Assembly (NCBI GenBank): GCA_958450365.1
Contig: CAUEEP010000917.1
Coordinates: 1,078,001 to 1,142,000 of the forward strand
Length of the DNA: 64,000 nt
Reading direction: 5' to 3'
Source of the DNA: Mesorhabditis belari
Lineage: Eukaryota > Nematoda > Chromadorea > Rhabditida > Rhabditidae
Below the pieces are notes generated by a model. That model had not been told where the DNA came from. It saw only the letters and a list, made by a program, of their open reading frames with translations, and did no database searches. Shown here piece after piece: positions 23,928 to 35,420 of this stretch. The translations under genes were made by a program, and so were the position numbers. Positions within the stretch are counted from its first letter, which is position 1, and every line of letters begins with the position of its first letter.

Positions 23928-24818
23928 ACATCGGCGCGAAATAAGGCAAAAATGCGTTTTCTATTGGATTTTTCCGGGAGTACCTTTTTTAGATGCGGAA
24001 AATTGTGCTGATTCCGAATCTGAAGGAATTTTTCAAATCCCGTTGACAGATATTTTTTAAATTGAGTTTTAGCGGTTTTTTGGTCATTTTGTATGAGGAA
24101 ATTTTGTGGTACCCTGCAGTTTGGGGCTCGTAACTCGACAACGAGGGTCTAGAACAAAAAACGAGGGGATAATTTTTATTCTAGAGACTCTCACGAACAT
24201 TTTGATACAAAAATCATCAAATTTGCTCAACTCTACAAAAAGTTATAACATTTTTAAAAAAGAAATGAGAAAATTTAAAAAATTCTCTATTGCATAATTT
24301 TTTTTGTTCAAAAGAACAATGTAGCTATGTATCGTATTCACTCAAAACAATTAAGGAATATGCAAAATAATAGCTCAAGTGTGCGGGAGAGTCGAACTAA
24401 CAACCCCATACTTTTGCGCGGGATTGACGTCGCGCGCCTTAGACCACTCGGCCACGGTTTCCCCTTATGTTTTTAGTGTATTTTGCAATATTTCTTTAAA
24501 AAAAATGTTATAACTTTTTGTAGAGTTGAGCAAATTTGATGATTTTTGTATCAAAATGTTCGTGAGAGTCTCTAGAATAAAAATTATCCCCTCGTTTTTT
24601 GTTCTAGACCCTCGTTGTCGAGTTACGAGCCCCAAACTGCAGGGTACCACAAAATTTCCCCATACAAAATGACCAAAAAACCGCTAAAACTCAATTTAAA
24701 AAATTTCTGTCAAGGGGATTTGAAAAATTCCTTCAGATTCGGAATCAGCACAATTTTCCGCATCTAAAAAAGGTACTCCCGGAAAAATCCAATAGAAAAC
24801 GCATTTTCGCGCCGATGT
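23928..24818. mobile_element. Foldback element with tRNA-like core
   Basis: Arms of about 370 bp are inverted repeats: the left arm (to about 24,297) reappears reversed at about 24,470-24,818, both containing GGTACCCTGCAGTTTGGGGC or its complement. The tips are ACATCGGCGCG and CGCGCCGATGT, flanked on both sides by GCAGTAC, a likely 7-bp target-site duplication (9 bp if the tip is set differently). The 180-bp centre holds a tRNA-like sequence. There is no transposase, so it is non-autonomous. It sits between motifs 23854 and 24894; removing it plus one duplication leaves 142 bp. Confidence 0.85.
24381..24464 (-). repeat. tRNA-like sequence in foldback centre
   Basis: Minus strand: GTGGCCGAGTGGTCTAAGGC (good box A and D-arm of the Leu/Ser type), a GCGCG...CGCGC stem and AGTTCGACTCTCCC as box B. 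The anticodon loop would be too long and the T stem is poor, so it is probably a pseudogene carried by the element. Confidence 0.5.
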
Positions 24819-26013
24819 GCAGTACACTACCGCTACAGTAACCCAGGATAATTTTTTCGATATTTCTGTCTGAATTTCGTTCCGGGACTCCTAGTGAGCT
24901 CCAGATCGCCCAAAAATGCAGATTTGAGCAGAAAAGCTCTACCGTAGCCTACGTAAATGGGAAAAAAATACGTAAAAAAACCCTGGGATAATTTTTTTCG
25001 ATATTTCTGTCCAGATTCTATTCCAGGATCTCTAGTGCGCTCCAGATTGCCTAAAAATCGGAATTTAAGCAAACCTACTATAAGATTTGCATGCAGAAAA
25101 CGGTGACCAAAATGAATTTTTCCAATTTTTCCAAAATTTTCTCAAAATTTTCTCAAAATTGCACAAATTTCGGGGCTGGGCTTTCTTTTTTCGTTTTCTT
25201 TTGCCGGGAATTCTAACATTTTCCTCAAATTTCCCTTCATTTTCCTTTTTGTTTTTTTTCAGATTTGCGCCACTTCGACTCAAAAGTTACAAGTAAGAAA
25301 AAGAAAAAAAATAAAAAATTTTGAAATAACGTCAATTTTTGCACGCCAAGCTTTCAGAGTGCGGTCCAGATTGGAAGAATTTCATATGCAAATTTCTTTT
25401 TGAAACTTTTTTGAGACAAAATTTCGTCTAGAGTCAATTCTCGGAAAATTTTTTTTTTTAATTTCGAAATTTTTCATTTTTTCTTTTACAAAAATTTCTA
25501 GTGACTTCCAGATTTTAAATTGAAAAAAAAATTTTTTCAAAAATTTGCATTTAACAAAAACTTTTGACCGCAGTCTGATTTCTTTGCCTGCATGCTGCAT
25601 GCTATGCTTCGGATTGCTTCGTATCTTTCCCTAAATCCTTTTGTGCTTTCCAATTTACCAATTTCTCTCACTCCTGAAATTATTGGCTTTTTTTTAAAGC
25701 CCTAAAAAGCTTTGATTGATTTTCACAGAAAAATGGAACACTTTAGCTCTAATCTTGGCATTAAATCGTTTCTTTTTGTGAATGATGGAGGGCACGCTTG
25801 CTTCTCCAGCACCTTTTTCTAGAGGTTTAGTGAGTTTTCGAAAAAGGGGGAGTAGGTGGGGTAATCCTCGGGTTGACCTGAGGTTTTTTATGGTCGAGTC
25901 GATCTTTTGGGGGTTTAGCGGTGAATTATAACCCACCCAAAGCCACTAGTTGGAAAGCAAAAAGAAAAGCAAAAAGAAAAACAAAAAAAAGCAAAAAAAA
26001 ACTCAAAAAATTT

Positions 26014-26084
26014 CGAGTGGGGATCGAACCCGGGATCAATCTCACATGGAATACTCCCACCGCGCCACTGCGCCATGGGTACAC
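26014..26084 (-). repeat. tRNA-derived (SINE-like) element
   Basis: Minus strand: ATGGCGCAGTGGCGCGGTGG then CCCGGGTTCGATCCCC. Lies in a double-length gap between motifs 25785 and 26123. Followed on its 3' side by an A-rich run on the plus strand. Confidence 0.55.
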
Positions 26085-27249
26085 TATGAGATTTTTGAAA
26101 TCTAAAAGATGCATTTTTTCGCGTGACATCCAGAATACAAATTCCTGTGAAAATAGCCGGCTAAAAAAGCCTTTTCTGCCGATTTTTCGACCCAGTCCTA
26201 TTTCATTTCGTTCACTTGCGCTCACCTTGAGAATGGGGTGCCGATTTATGCAAATGAGGCGACAAATGTCTTAGCTGGAGCTCATTTCAGCTTTTCCGGA
26301 GAGTTTTGGGGAGATTAGTGTAACTCCCGTCATCCCGTTCCTCGTTCCTACTCCTCCTCTCCACTCCAACAGAGTTGATGACTGATCTCAATGATAAATA
26401 CCCGAGTGACATCTCTCTACGTTCCCCGTGACATCCAGCTTGAAAGAATTCCCAATAAAAACACGGTTTGAGTATAAGCGATTGCTGTTTTCTTAGTGTT
26501 GAAAGTACTGGGGTACCAGACCTCGGCTTAATGCTCAATTTGCTAAAAAAACCTAAACCCAACAGCTAGTGTGACATCCAGGAAACTCAAAAAAGTTGGA
26601 ATTGGAAAAGTTTTTGCTTTTTTTGGCTCTAGAAAGTCTCAGAGTCTTCCGACATTTATGGCTGTGGACAAAAAAAATTTTCTGATAACACCAGCTACCG
26701 CATTTTTTTTTTTTTTTTTGAGTGCTGTGCTTTCCAGGATGAACCAAAATGTTGATCAAATAGGAAAAAGTGTGAAATCGAGGCTAGAAAGTGGGGTGGA
26801 TAAGTCAGGATGGATGACCCTAGTCCAAAATGATTGAAAGCAATCCTGTATCGAATAGCAATCGAAAAAAAAGTCGGCAAATCGGATCGAAACTCTCACC
26901 TTTCCCTGCATTCTCTTTTCGGGTTTCAGCTGTTTTTTTGGAAAAATCGAAATCGAAATAGAGTCGGAATAGAGAAAAAAAGTCGGAATTGGGTTAACCC
27001 CTCGAAAAGGGAATCTGATCTCTAGATAGGCATATTATTTTTGATGAAATACTCGATCTGGAGCGCAGTATGGAAAATGAGAATGTTAGAATTGTATTTC
27101 GATTGTAAATTTCGAGGCCCAATTAATAGCGAAAGAGTTTGGGAGGAATTAGCCCGATTCCTTAAAGCTATCAAAAAATTTTTTAATGAAATGTTCTATC
27201 TGGAGGTCACGAAACATACTGGCTTTCTTAAAACTTAAAAAGCTCACAA

Positions 27250-27322
27250 AAATTTCGTGGCCTAGTGGTTAGCGAGTTTGGCTGCGAGTCAAAGGACGAT
27301 GGTTCGATCCCGGTCACAGCCG
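27250..27322 (+). repeat. tRNA-derived (SINE-like) element
   Basis: CGTGGCCTAGTGGTTAGCGA followed by ATGGTTCGATCCCGG and a T-rich tail. Same family as 17,804 and 18,097 but on the opposite strand. Lies 0.27 kb before the ORF at 27,591. Confidence 0.6.
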
Positions 27323-27590
27323 TTTCTCTTTTCTTTTTCTTTTTTTCCATTCCCAATCACTTTCCCAAGCCTTCCTGACCTCCATAGATTGCGTTTTCTC
27401 TGGCTTTCTGGGGGTCGGGCAGGGCGTGGTCCCGAACAGACACCCAGAGTCAGCCTTTCCCCTCCTCACTCCCAACTCGCAGAAACCCCTAGAAATCGCT
27501 AGAAACCCCATTTAACTCAAAAAAGATTGAAATCGCACGTAATCCTGGCTAAATTCCTCTATCAAACTTTGACCATTTCCCCTCTTCAAC

Positions 27591-28417
27591 ATGAGCACGA
27601 CGATCTGGATCGATCCGAAAAAGTCAACGGAAACAATGAATTCTAATTATTCGAAAACTCGTCGTGCCTTCCAGGATGCCGTTTACGAAGCAAATCCGGC
27701 CTTGAAAACGATTCTCCGCGAGCCCCGGTTGGCAGAGTCGTGCGCGCAGTACGCGCCCTCGAAGAAGCGCGTCTCCATTGCCTCCAGTTTCGGCAATTCA
27801 GGAGATTATGCAACTTTCGAGAAACCTGGAGACAGGCAGACGCCAGACCGTGACCCAGAGTACACCGAGTACACGTCAAGCCAATTTGCACCGCGAGTCC
27901 CGACGACAGTAGCGCTGCCTCGAATTTCTTCAAATAGAGCCTCAAAAATTGCGTTAGACTACGCTGTGACATCCAGAACCGAGAAATCTTTGCTCATTCC
28001 GAGGCCTAGCCTTAAAATCGACTCTGAAAATCGTCGAGAAGCGATTTGTGCTTCATTTTTGCCGAAACCGGGCGATTTTTATGGAAATTCTCTTAAAAAT
28101 AGAGAAATTGGGTCGGAAATTGAAAAAGGAATTGAGAAGAAGCAATCGTTTGCAAGAAAATTACAGCACAAGTGCTCACTGAAGGGATTTAGAGAGGTGC
28201 TGGTGAGGCGGTCGAGGAGTTTGGCGGTACGGGGTGAGGTCGAGATGCGAGAAAGTAGTAAAGAGCCTCCGGTGAGGCTACGAGCGTTACCTGTGCGCTC
28301 CAGAAGGACCCCCGAGAAAGTGAAAAGCCAGGAGAGTTTGGGGAATTTCGAGAACGCGCGTCGTTTCGTGCAACGCCGCAGTGCGAGGGAGTTTTTCAAC
28401 GCTAGAAGCATTCTGAG
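27591..28417 (+). CDS. Probable first exon of long Rap1GAP isoform
   Basis: A frame open from ATG at 27,591 for 348 codons is far longer than any other in the first 49 kb and is GC-richer than its surroundings, as expected of coding sequence. If the exon ends at AG|GTTGGT (28,417) it gives 275 residues plus two bases, and joins in phase to the exon at 39,066. The protein is basic and Ser/Arg-rich with no domain I recognise. Oddly, three copies of the phased motif (27664, 27966, 28293) lie inside the frame, and a fourth (28434) falls just after the proposed donor. It could be a separate gene or a young or decayed exon; the link to Rap1GAP is inference from phase only. Confidence 0.5.
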
Positions 28418-28924
28418 GTTGGTGGGCTTTAAGTTGACATCCAGGACTTTAGAAAAGCTAAACAGAACTTTCAAATCGTTCTCCATTTCTCGCAAATCGC
28501 TCCATTCTCAATTCCATTCCAATGTGGATTTTTTGAAATTCGAAATTTGGATTTTAAATTATTTCATTGTTTTTCCTGACATCCATAATCGTTGGAAAAA
28601 GCTTTTAAAAAAAGATTTCTCAAGATTTTGGCAATAATATCGAAATGATAAGGAAAAGTCTCTCAAAATCCTCATTTTTTTCATTCAAAACTTTATCTCT
28701 TAATTTAATTTTCGTTTTTTATCATATCTACTCAAAAAAAAAGACTGATATTGTCTTTTGAATGGCTTTCTTTTTTGTCTTTCCGTCTTTCCATCTTTCC
28801 GTCTTTCCATAGCTTTCCATGCCTTTCTTTTCAACAATTTCTCTCCGAAATTGAGGGGAATTTTCGGTATCTCCTTTCGATTTTTGATCAAATGGATGAT
28901 TGGATCACGAGGGGAAATGGCAAA

Positions 28925-29037
28925 TGAGGCTCAGGCTTAGGCTCAGGCTTAAGGGACTTGCGGCCTAGGAAGCCTAGGCCCTGAGCATGAGCCTAAGCCT
29001 GAGCCTAAGCCTGAGCCTAAGCCTTGAGCAGCTGGCC
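28925..29037. repeat. Degenerate interstitial telomeric hexamer repeat
   Basis: AGGCTCAGGCTTAGGCTCAG on one side and GAGCCTAAGCCTGAGCC on the other meet head to head around GGCCTAGGAAGCCTAGGCC. The hexamers are TTAGGC/GCCTAA and one-base variants, as at 6,004-6,175, here in inverted arrangement. Confidence 0.7.
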
Positions 29038-29394
29038 TTATGGCTTGAGCTGGCCTTCGTTTGTGGCTTGAGCTAGCCCTCACTCAATTTCGGAGAGAAA
29101 TTTGCTCATCAGGTCAGACGCGAGCTTTTGAGCTTAATCCGAGTCCTGGTCAAGCCCAAGCTTTGATCGAATCCAGATTGATTCCATCCAGGTCTGCCCA
29201 ATCTATGACTGGCTCAGGAGCTGCTCTGAAATCTGGCTTAATTCTGGCTTCAGCCTGGAGTTGTGGTCGATCCTGGATGCTTTGTATTTGAATTTGAATT
29301 AGAATTTGGCCTAAAGCTGACATTGGCGCTCTAAGCTGAATCTGAATCGTCCCGAAGTTGTCGATTGTCTAATTTGATTGCAACAAAATTTGGT

Positions 29395-29640
29395 GTGACC
29401 TCCAGATCAGCTGAAATTGAGATATTTTTAAAATCCGGTCCTTCAAAAATGAGCTAGAGTCTCGAGAAGGTTCTGAAGCCATAAAGCTGACTTCCCAAAG
29501 CTGTCGATTGTCTAATCTGATTGCCACAAGTGTTAGTGTGCCTTCCAGATCAGCTGAAACCGAGATATTTTTTAAATCCTGTCCTTCAAAAAGGAGTTAG
29601 ACTCTCGAGAAGGTTCTGGAGTCGTAAATCAAGTTGCATA
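29395..29640 (+). repeat. Tandem duplication, 143-bp unit
   Basis: Two units with CAGATCAGCTGAAA and TCTCGAGAAGGTTCTG. Motifs: 29395 (GTGACCTCCAG) and 29538 (GTGCCTTCCAG). Confidence 0.85.
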
Positions 29641-29994
29641 CGGGTTTAAACGTTGTTTAAAAGTGTTTAAAAGGTTGAAAAATGATCGGTTTTGCGCTAT
29701 TGGTTTTGGTTTATATTTTCTTTGATAAGTTTCGAGCTTTTTGACGCTTTTGATTTCTTTGAAATTTCAAAAATCTTGGTTTCACTGGTTTTTTACGTTT
29801 TTAAAATCTCTAAAAAATAATGCTGACCTAGAAAAGCGGCTAACAATTTCATTCACACACTGATCGACGATTGATTGAGTGTGTTCGTTTTTAGGGAAAG
29901 AGAGAGACAGAATGACCGGTTCGCGCCCCCGTTGACCACTCAGCTGTGCGAGTAGCCAGTCTACAAATACTGCCTAGTACTAGCTTGGAAATTA

Positions 29995-30240
29995 TTCATA
30001 AAATAAGGATTTCCCTATCACAAAAATCCCCGTGCGCTCCATCAAGAACGTGGAAGTGTTCAGAATATGCAGAGCATTGTGTCATTACGGAGATTTTTCA
30101 CCATTCTCAAAATCTCAAATGCGTTTGCGAGCTTTTCTCCCTAAGTGTTTGATTTCTGAGTGCTAATTTTTTCAAATTGCTCAATCCTGGAGCGCAGGAC
30201 AACTTTTCCGAGCGTTTCCGGTCAATTTTTAGGGAAAGGG
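29995..30240 (+). repeat. Dispersed duplicate, copy 1
   Basis: About 220 bp from AAAAATCCCCGTGCGCTCCA through TTTCCGGTCAATT recur in direct orientation at 34,283-34,501. Both copies span two motif slots, GTGCGCTCCA and CTGGAGC(G/A)CAG. Confidence 0.88.
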
Positions 30241-31431
30241 AAAAAGAAAGAGAGAATGACCGGTTCGCGCCCCCGTTGACCACTCAGCTGTGAGACCACC
30301 CAGTCTACAAATGCTGCCTAGTAGCTATTCATAAAATAGCTATGTAGTGTGCGCTCCAGCTCGAGGTCTGCCTGGTTGAAGCCAGGGTCAAGCACACGCC
30401 AAGTCATCCATTCACCACCGAACTCGAATGTGCTAGAGAGGAATTTTGTAGAATTGGAGAATTTCCGTTTTATCAGTCGAAAAGGCTCCTGTGTACTCCA
30501 GCTCGAGCATTGGCTGAGAAATTTTAAACATAGCTCTGACTATCACAAAGAAATCCCGTCAAACTCAATTCTTCCAAAACAAAAATCTTTTCTCCTAAGA
30601 ACTCGAATTCTTTGAGTCACTGCTTTTAAGTGTGCGCTCCAGATAGCCGAAAATTGAGAGATAATCGAGAAAAAGACGTATTTTTTCGGTGTTTTTCGGT
30701 GTGTTTAGGTATCTGGCTGGTTAGAGGAGTTTAAAGGGGTGAAAAAGAGGTCTTTTTTGATTTTTGATTCCCGAATGACTCACAAACACTCGCTGAACTC
30801 GTTTTCGAGTGGGAAAATCAAAAAAAATTTTTAAAAATGAAAATCTAAAAGGCTAAAACGCGGGGGATCTCAATAAAACCTTGGAAATTTGCATTGAAAA
30901 TTTTAAGAAATTTTAAACTTGTAGATAACGGCATTTTAGAATTCCCATTATTTGCTGTGACATCCAGCTTGCTTCTTGGGATATCAAAAATGACTGGCAC
31001 ACTGCTAGTTGTGGATAAAATCGGACCAACAGTATCGGATCAAATTCGAAATCTCTAAAAAGCTAGCACTGCTGTTTTAAACCTTTTCATTATTTGCTGT
31101 GACATCCAGCTTGCACAATGGCACAACTTAAAAACGTCTAAAGCTTTTTGGGTTTTGAGTAAAATTGAGCTAAGAGGAAAGGGTCCCCTGGGGTTCGAAT
31201 CGAAGGGACATCTCTAACAGATCGAGCGACGAGCACCCTTTTGCCGATTTGAGGACTCGAGTTTTTCGTAAAATTGAGAAAAATTGGATCCTGGGAGGCA
31301 GAATATGAAAAAATGGGAATTGAAGAAATTTGAAATCTTTCGGTTATTGCGTAATTGAACCGGATCATTCGCAAAGCATTTTAGCTGGCTGTAAGCGTTC
31401 AATTGTTAAACAGTCAACAGATTTAGCGATC

Positions 31432-31588
31432 CTGGATGTCACAGCAGGCATTTTTAAACTCAAAACTGTGCTTTCATTGTAAACAGTAGACTTGGGTAAT
31501 TGAACCGGATCCTTCTCGGGGCAATTTCGGTGGGCTAGGAGCGTCCAGTCTTTAAACAACCAACAGATTTAGCGATCCTGGATGTCAC
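31432..31588 (-). repeat. Duplication, inverted relative to 32.2-32.5 kb
   Basis: Motifs 31432 and 31578 (146 bp apart) with shared ACAGATTTAGCGATCCTGGA. The same sequence recurs inverted at 32,199-32,494 (motifs 32199, 32342, 32484), with the shared string GGATCCGGTTCAATTACC. Confidence 0.8.
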
Positions 31589-32198
31589 AGTAAATGTTCC
31601 GAAACTTAGAAACCCCTTAAAACCAATTTTCCCATCGTCACTCGTACACTGGGTAACAAGGCAAATCCGTATTTTTCAAATCATCTGTTTACAAAAAGTT
31701 TTCTTTACCATTTCCAAGCGTGCGCTCCATAATCCCTCAAAAAATCGCTCGATCAATCATTTCCCCAAAAAATGACCTCAAAAAGGCTTTGATAATGAAG
31801 CAAAGCTCGAAAAATTGAGATTTTTCCAAAAATCTCTTAAAAAAAATCGCTTTTTCACTTTCGTATTTTGAAGATTGTAAAGATTTTAAAGGTTTTAAAG
31901 ATTTTTCCGTTTTGGAGACTTTCCAATGACCAATTACAGTTGTTTCACTGAATACTTTTTCCCATTTTTGAGTGTCGAATCGTTGACCCCGTTTCCCCGT
32001 TGGGTAATTGAACGGTTTAGCCTCATTTCATTGAACCATTCGTCGATCTGGATGTCACACTCGAGATCTCGCTTGGCAAAAAAGTGTTTTCTAGCATTTC
32101 CCAGTCATACTCTAAAATGTGCCCCAGTTACAGTAGGTCGAAATTTCGAAATTTCAAAATTTGCATAATCGTCAAATTTTTGTCTTTTTTTATGCGTC

Positions 32199-32494
32199 GT
32201 GCATTCCAGGAACGTTGAATCTGTTGATTGTTTAAAGACTGGACGCTCCTAGCCCACCGAAATTGCCCCGAGAAGGATCCGGTTCAATTACCAAAGCTTT
32301 TTGTACATGAAAGTACAGTTTTGAGTTTAAAAATGCCTGTTGTGACATCCAGGATCGCTAAATTCGTTCATTGTTTAGCAATTGAACGCTCACAGCCAGC
32401 TAAAATGCCTAGCGAAGGATCCGGTTCAATTACCCAAGTTTATTGTACATGAAAGTACAGTTTTGAGTTTAAAAATGCCTGCTGTGACATCCAG
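32199..32494 (+). repeat. Tandem array, inverted copy of 31.4 kb
   Basis: Three motifs 143 and 142 bp apart, flanks TTTAAAAATGCCTG(T/C)TGTGA and ATTGAACGCTCACAGCCAGC. Reverse orientation relative to 31,432-31,588. Confidence 0.85.
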
Positions 32495-33941
32495 GATGGC
32501 TAAATTTGTTCTTTGTTTAACGATTGAACACTCACAGCCAGCTAAAATGGCTTTTTTGTAAAAATTTTGAAATTAAATTCAGGAATCCCGAAAAAGTGAT
32601 CATTTATCAAAAATAAAAAAAAAATGACTCATTTTTGACTGATTTGTCATCTCTTTTTCTTTTAATTTCTCTATTTTTTCGCGGAAACTGAAGGAAATCT
32701 CGTGAAAATTGTGACGTTTTGGGGGATTGTGAGAGGCGTTTTGTTTGATCATTTTTTTTTCTTAGAGTTCGAAGGGAAATATTGCGAAATTTTTGAGAAA
32801 ATTTCAAAAATAACAAAAGATTTGGCCAAGCTGGATGTCACGAAAATGGAAAAAAGTGAAAAAAAAAGCTAGGTTTTTGATTTTGAAAAAGTGTCAGAGT
32901 TGGAGGAAAGAGTTTGACTCAAATACTCCTCGACTCTTTTAGAAATCGGGCAAATGAATGCAGATTTGATCAAGCTGGATGTCACAGTGACTAAATAAAA
33001 AAAAGAACAGCTCTCAACGTCAATTCTCTTCTTTCAACCCGGTTCAATTACGCGATCATCCAATGACCAAATAGCTAAACACAAATTTCGTCTCATTTAA
33101 CTACCGTAATCTTTAGACTGATATCCAATTTGAATATAGGGAAAAGAGCTAGCCTCGTTCTTTCACAGATTTTTGTTTTTTCGAATTGAACTCAAAATCT
33201 AGCTGATCCGGTTGGGATTGCAGAAAAGGTTGGGATTAAAGAAAAGGTAAAGAATGGGAATGGGCTAATAAATGATCTCCAGGCGACCACAAAAGAAAGC
33301 AGAGAGGATCTAATTGTAACAATGTTCATTGGCGCTTCATTGGAGCCGCCTTGTTTTCCCACGTCCATCCCTAGCCAGGGCTAGTCCAGTTCCCTCAAAG
33401 CCATCTCTCCGAAATGACATCCAATCCTTTCCCTTTCTTTTGCCATTTGCTTTCTATGGAGATCGGCCAAGCAGATCCATTTTCACTTTGCTATTTCTTC
33501 ACGTACGATGACCACTTGAGTCCCGTATCGTGACCAGACCAAAATTTTGATCACCTTTTCCCCTAGAAATTTTATTTTTACAAATTCTTCCATTCTGGAG
33601 CGCAGGTTAGATTTCTAAAGCTTTTTTTAACGTCAAAAATCGATTTTGATCAAGGCACTTTGGGTCTGGATGAGTTCAAGACTTTTTTCGCTCGAAAACT
33701 CAAGTTAATCGGTTTCTTTTTGAATTTTTGGCCAATCTGGAGGTCATGCTTTGTTTTCGTAAAGTTAGACTCGTTACTATTCACCAATTCATCGGTCTTG
33801 TGCAACGATTCGAGAACAAGGCCGTCTGAGTTCAAAGCCGTAAGCTATCGACTAAATTCTTGAATATTCGATCAATCTGGAAAGCATGCTAGGTTTTAGC
33901 ACAGTTAGGGTGGTCTGTTTCTACAATTCGAATTCTAGATA

Positions 33942-34045
33942 CTCTACCCTACTCTGCTTCACTCTGCCCCACCCTGCCCCACCCTGCCCCACCCTACCCC
34001 ACCCTACCCCACCCTACCCCACCCTGTCCCACCCTGCCTCACCCC
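33942..34045 (+). repeat. Minisatellite CCCTRCCCCA
   Basis: About ten copies of a 10-bp C-rich unit alternating CCCTGCCCCA and CCCTACCCCA, followed by a (GAAA)n tract at 34,171-34,214. Low complexity; no function inferred. Confidence 0.9.
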
Positions 34046-34282
34046 CCTGCCCCCTCCCCTTTCTCTACGTCCGTCCATTTCATATCTCATAGTCTTATAG
34101 ATGAGCAAAAGGTCTTATAGAGCTCTTTTATATCTAAACGACGGTGAAAAAGGGTGCTTAGTGGAGTTGGGAAAAAGAAAGAAAGAAAGAAAGAAACGAA
34201 AGAAAGAAACGAAAAGAAAGCGCACTCACTTGGAAAATTCGGATGAACTAGGCACGATTGAAAGAGGCTAAGAATGAGGGGG

Positions 34283-34501
34283 GATTTCCCCATCACAAAA
34301 ATCCCCGTGCGCTCCAGCAAGAACGTGGAAGTGGTCAGAATATGCAGAGCATTGTGTCATTACGGAGATTTTTCACCATTCTCAAAATCTCAAATGCGTT
34401 TGCGAGCTTTTCTCCCTAAGCGTTTGATTTCTAAGTGCTAATCTTTTCAAATTCCTCAATCCTGGAGCACAGGACAACTTTTCCGCGCGTTTCCGGTCAA
34501 T
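34283..34501 (+). repeat. Dispersed duplicate, copy 2
   Basis: Direct copy of 29,995-30,240 with only scattered changes, including both motif slots. The sequences outside the copies differ. Confidence 0.88.
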
Positions 34502-34969
34502 TCAAATGCGATTTTAGATGGCTGTGTTTTTGGCGTGTTTCCTCGAATTTCTAGATTCTTTGGCAAGATTTCAAAAAGTAAAAACATTTTTTTTGTTCAT
34601 TCTGGAACGCATTCTATCCATATTTTATCTTACTTTTGAAATTTTTAATTGAAATTTTCAATTTGAATTTTTCAACATATGCAATTCTTGACTCCATAAA
34701 ATTTCCTTTTTTTTTCTGCAATATCACTTTTGCCAAATTTTTTCTACTCAAAAGCTAGTGTGACTTCCAGAAAGCCGACATCAACTCGAATTTCTCAACT
34801 TTCTTTCCAATTTCGACAATATAATCGAGTGACCTCGAAAATTCCGAGTTCTCACTGATTCGTGCCGAAAAATGGCGCTTCCAGCTGCGTTTCTCGTCAC
34901 GCTAGGCTTTCCTGGAAGGCACACGGCAAGGAAAAGCTTTTAGAAGTCTAAAATTAGTCATGCAAAGAT

Positions 34970-35040
34970 TTTGCCTTTTAGTGTATCGGTTAAAACTCTC
35001 GTTTCTCAATCTGATGACCCTGGTTCGAATCCTCTAGCTA
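34970..35040 (+). repeat. tRNA-derived (SINE-like) element
   Basis: TTAGTGTATCGGTTAAAAC followed by CCTGGTTCGAATCC at box A/box B distance. A weak match; acceptor pairing is absent. Confidence 0.45.
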
Positions 35041-35284
35041 TATTTTTATCCTTTTCTCGATTTTATCTAAAAATAGCTCATTTGACGTGTTTGTGGCCCC
35101 GAAAATAGGCTACTTGTTATCCGGGGAAGGGAAAAAAAAGCCAAAATGAGAAGCCAAAATGGTCTGTTTTCGAGATGAGGCCGGAAAAAGCCAAAAATCT
35201 TCGAGATTTCGCGAAATTTTTCAGCTTTTCATGCGATCTGGATGTCACTAGGCTAAAATTTTCAAATTCTATCACGATAGGTAG

Positions 35285-35420
35285 CAAAAAATTTTAAATG
35301 CAAATTTAAAAATTTACATTTAATTAATTTTCAAATTTTAAATGCAAATTTCAAAAATTTACATTTAATTATCCCAAATTTTAAATGCTAATTTCAAAAT
35401 TTGCATTTAATTATGGAAAT
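35285..35420. repeat. AT-rich ATGCAAATTT array
   Basis: Four to five copies of TTTTAAATGCAAATTT and AAATTTACATTTAATTA in alternating orientation. Same family as 14,460-14,590 and 44,520-44,880. Confidence 0.75.

Larger units (their letters stand above)
1..27590. other. Gene-free stretch, motif-phased noncoding DNA
   Basis: No convincing exon was found on either strand. Open frames are short (mostly under 140 codons), lack coding-like composition and often run straight through the repeated 11-bp motif, whose reverse frame reads Leu-Asp-Val-Thr. The stretch holds the phased motif, tandem duplications with a unit of about 141-163 bp, tRNA-derived repeats, inverted duplications and one 0.9-kb foldback element, listed separately. 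It could be intergenic DNA or an upstream intron of the Rap1GAP locus; the sequence alone does not decide. Confidence 0.7.

Noticed and set aside
24381..24464. Functional leucine or serine tRNA gene
   Set aside because: Box A is good but the anticodon loop and T stem do not fold properly.
24106..24650. Two opposite frames starting Met-Val-Pro-Cys-Ser-Leu-Gly-Leu
   Set aside because: They are the same sequence in the two arms of the foldback element, not two genes.
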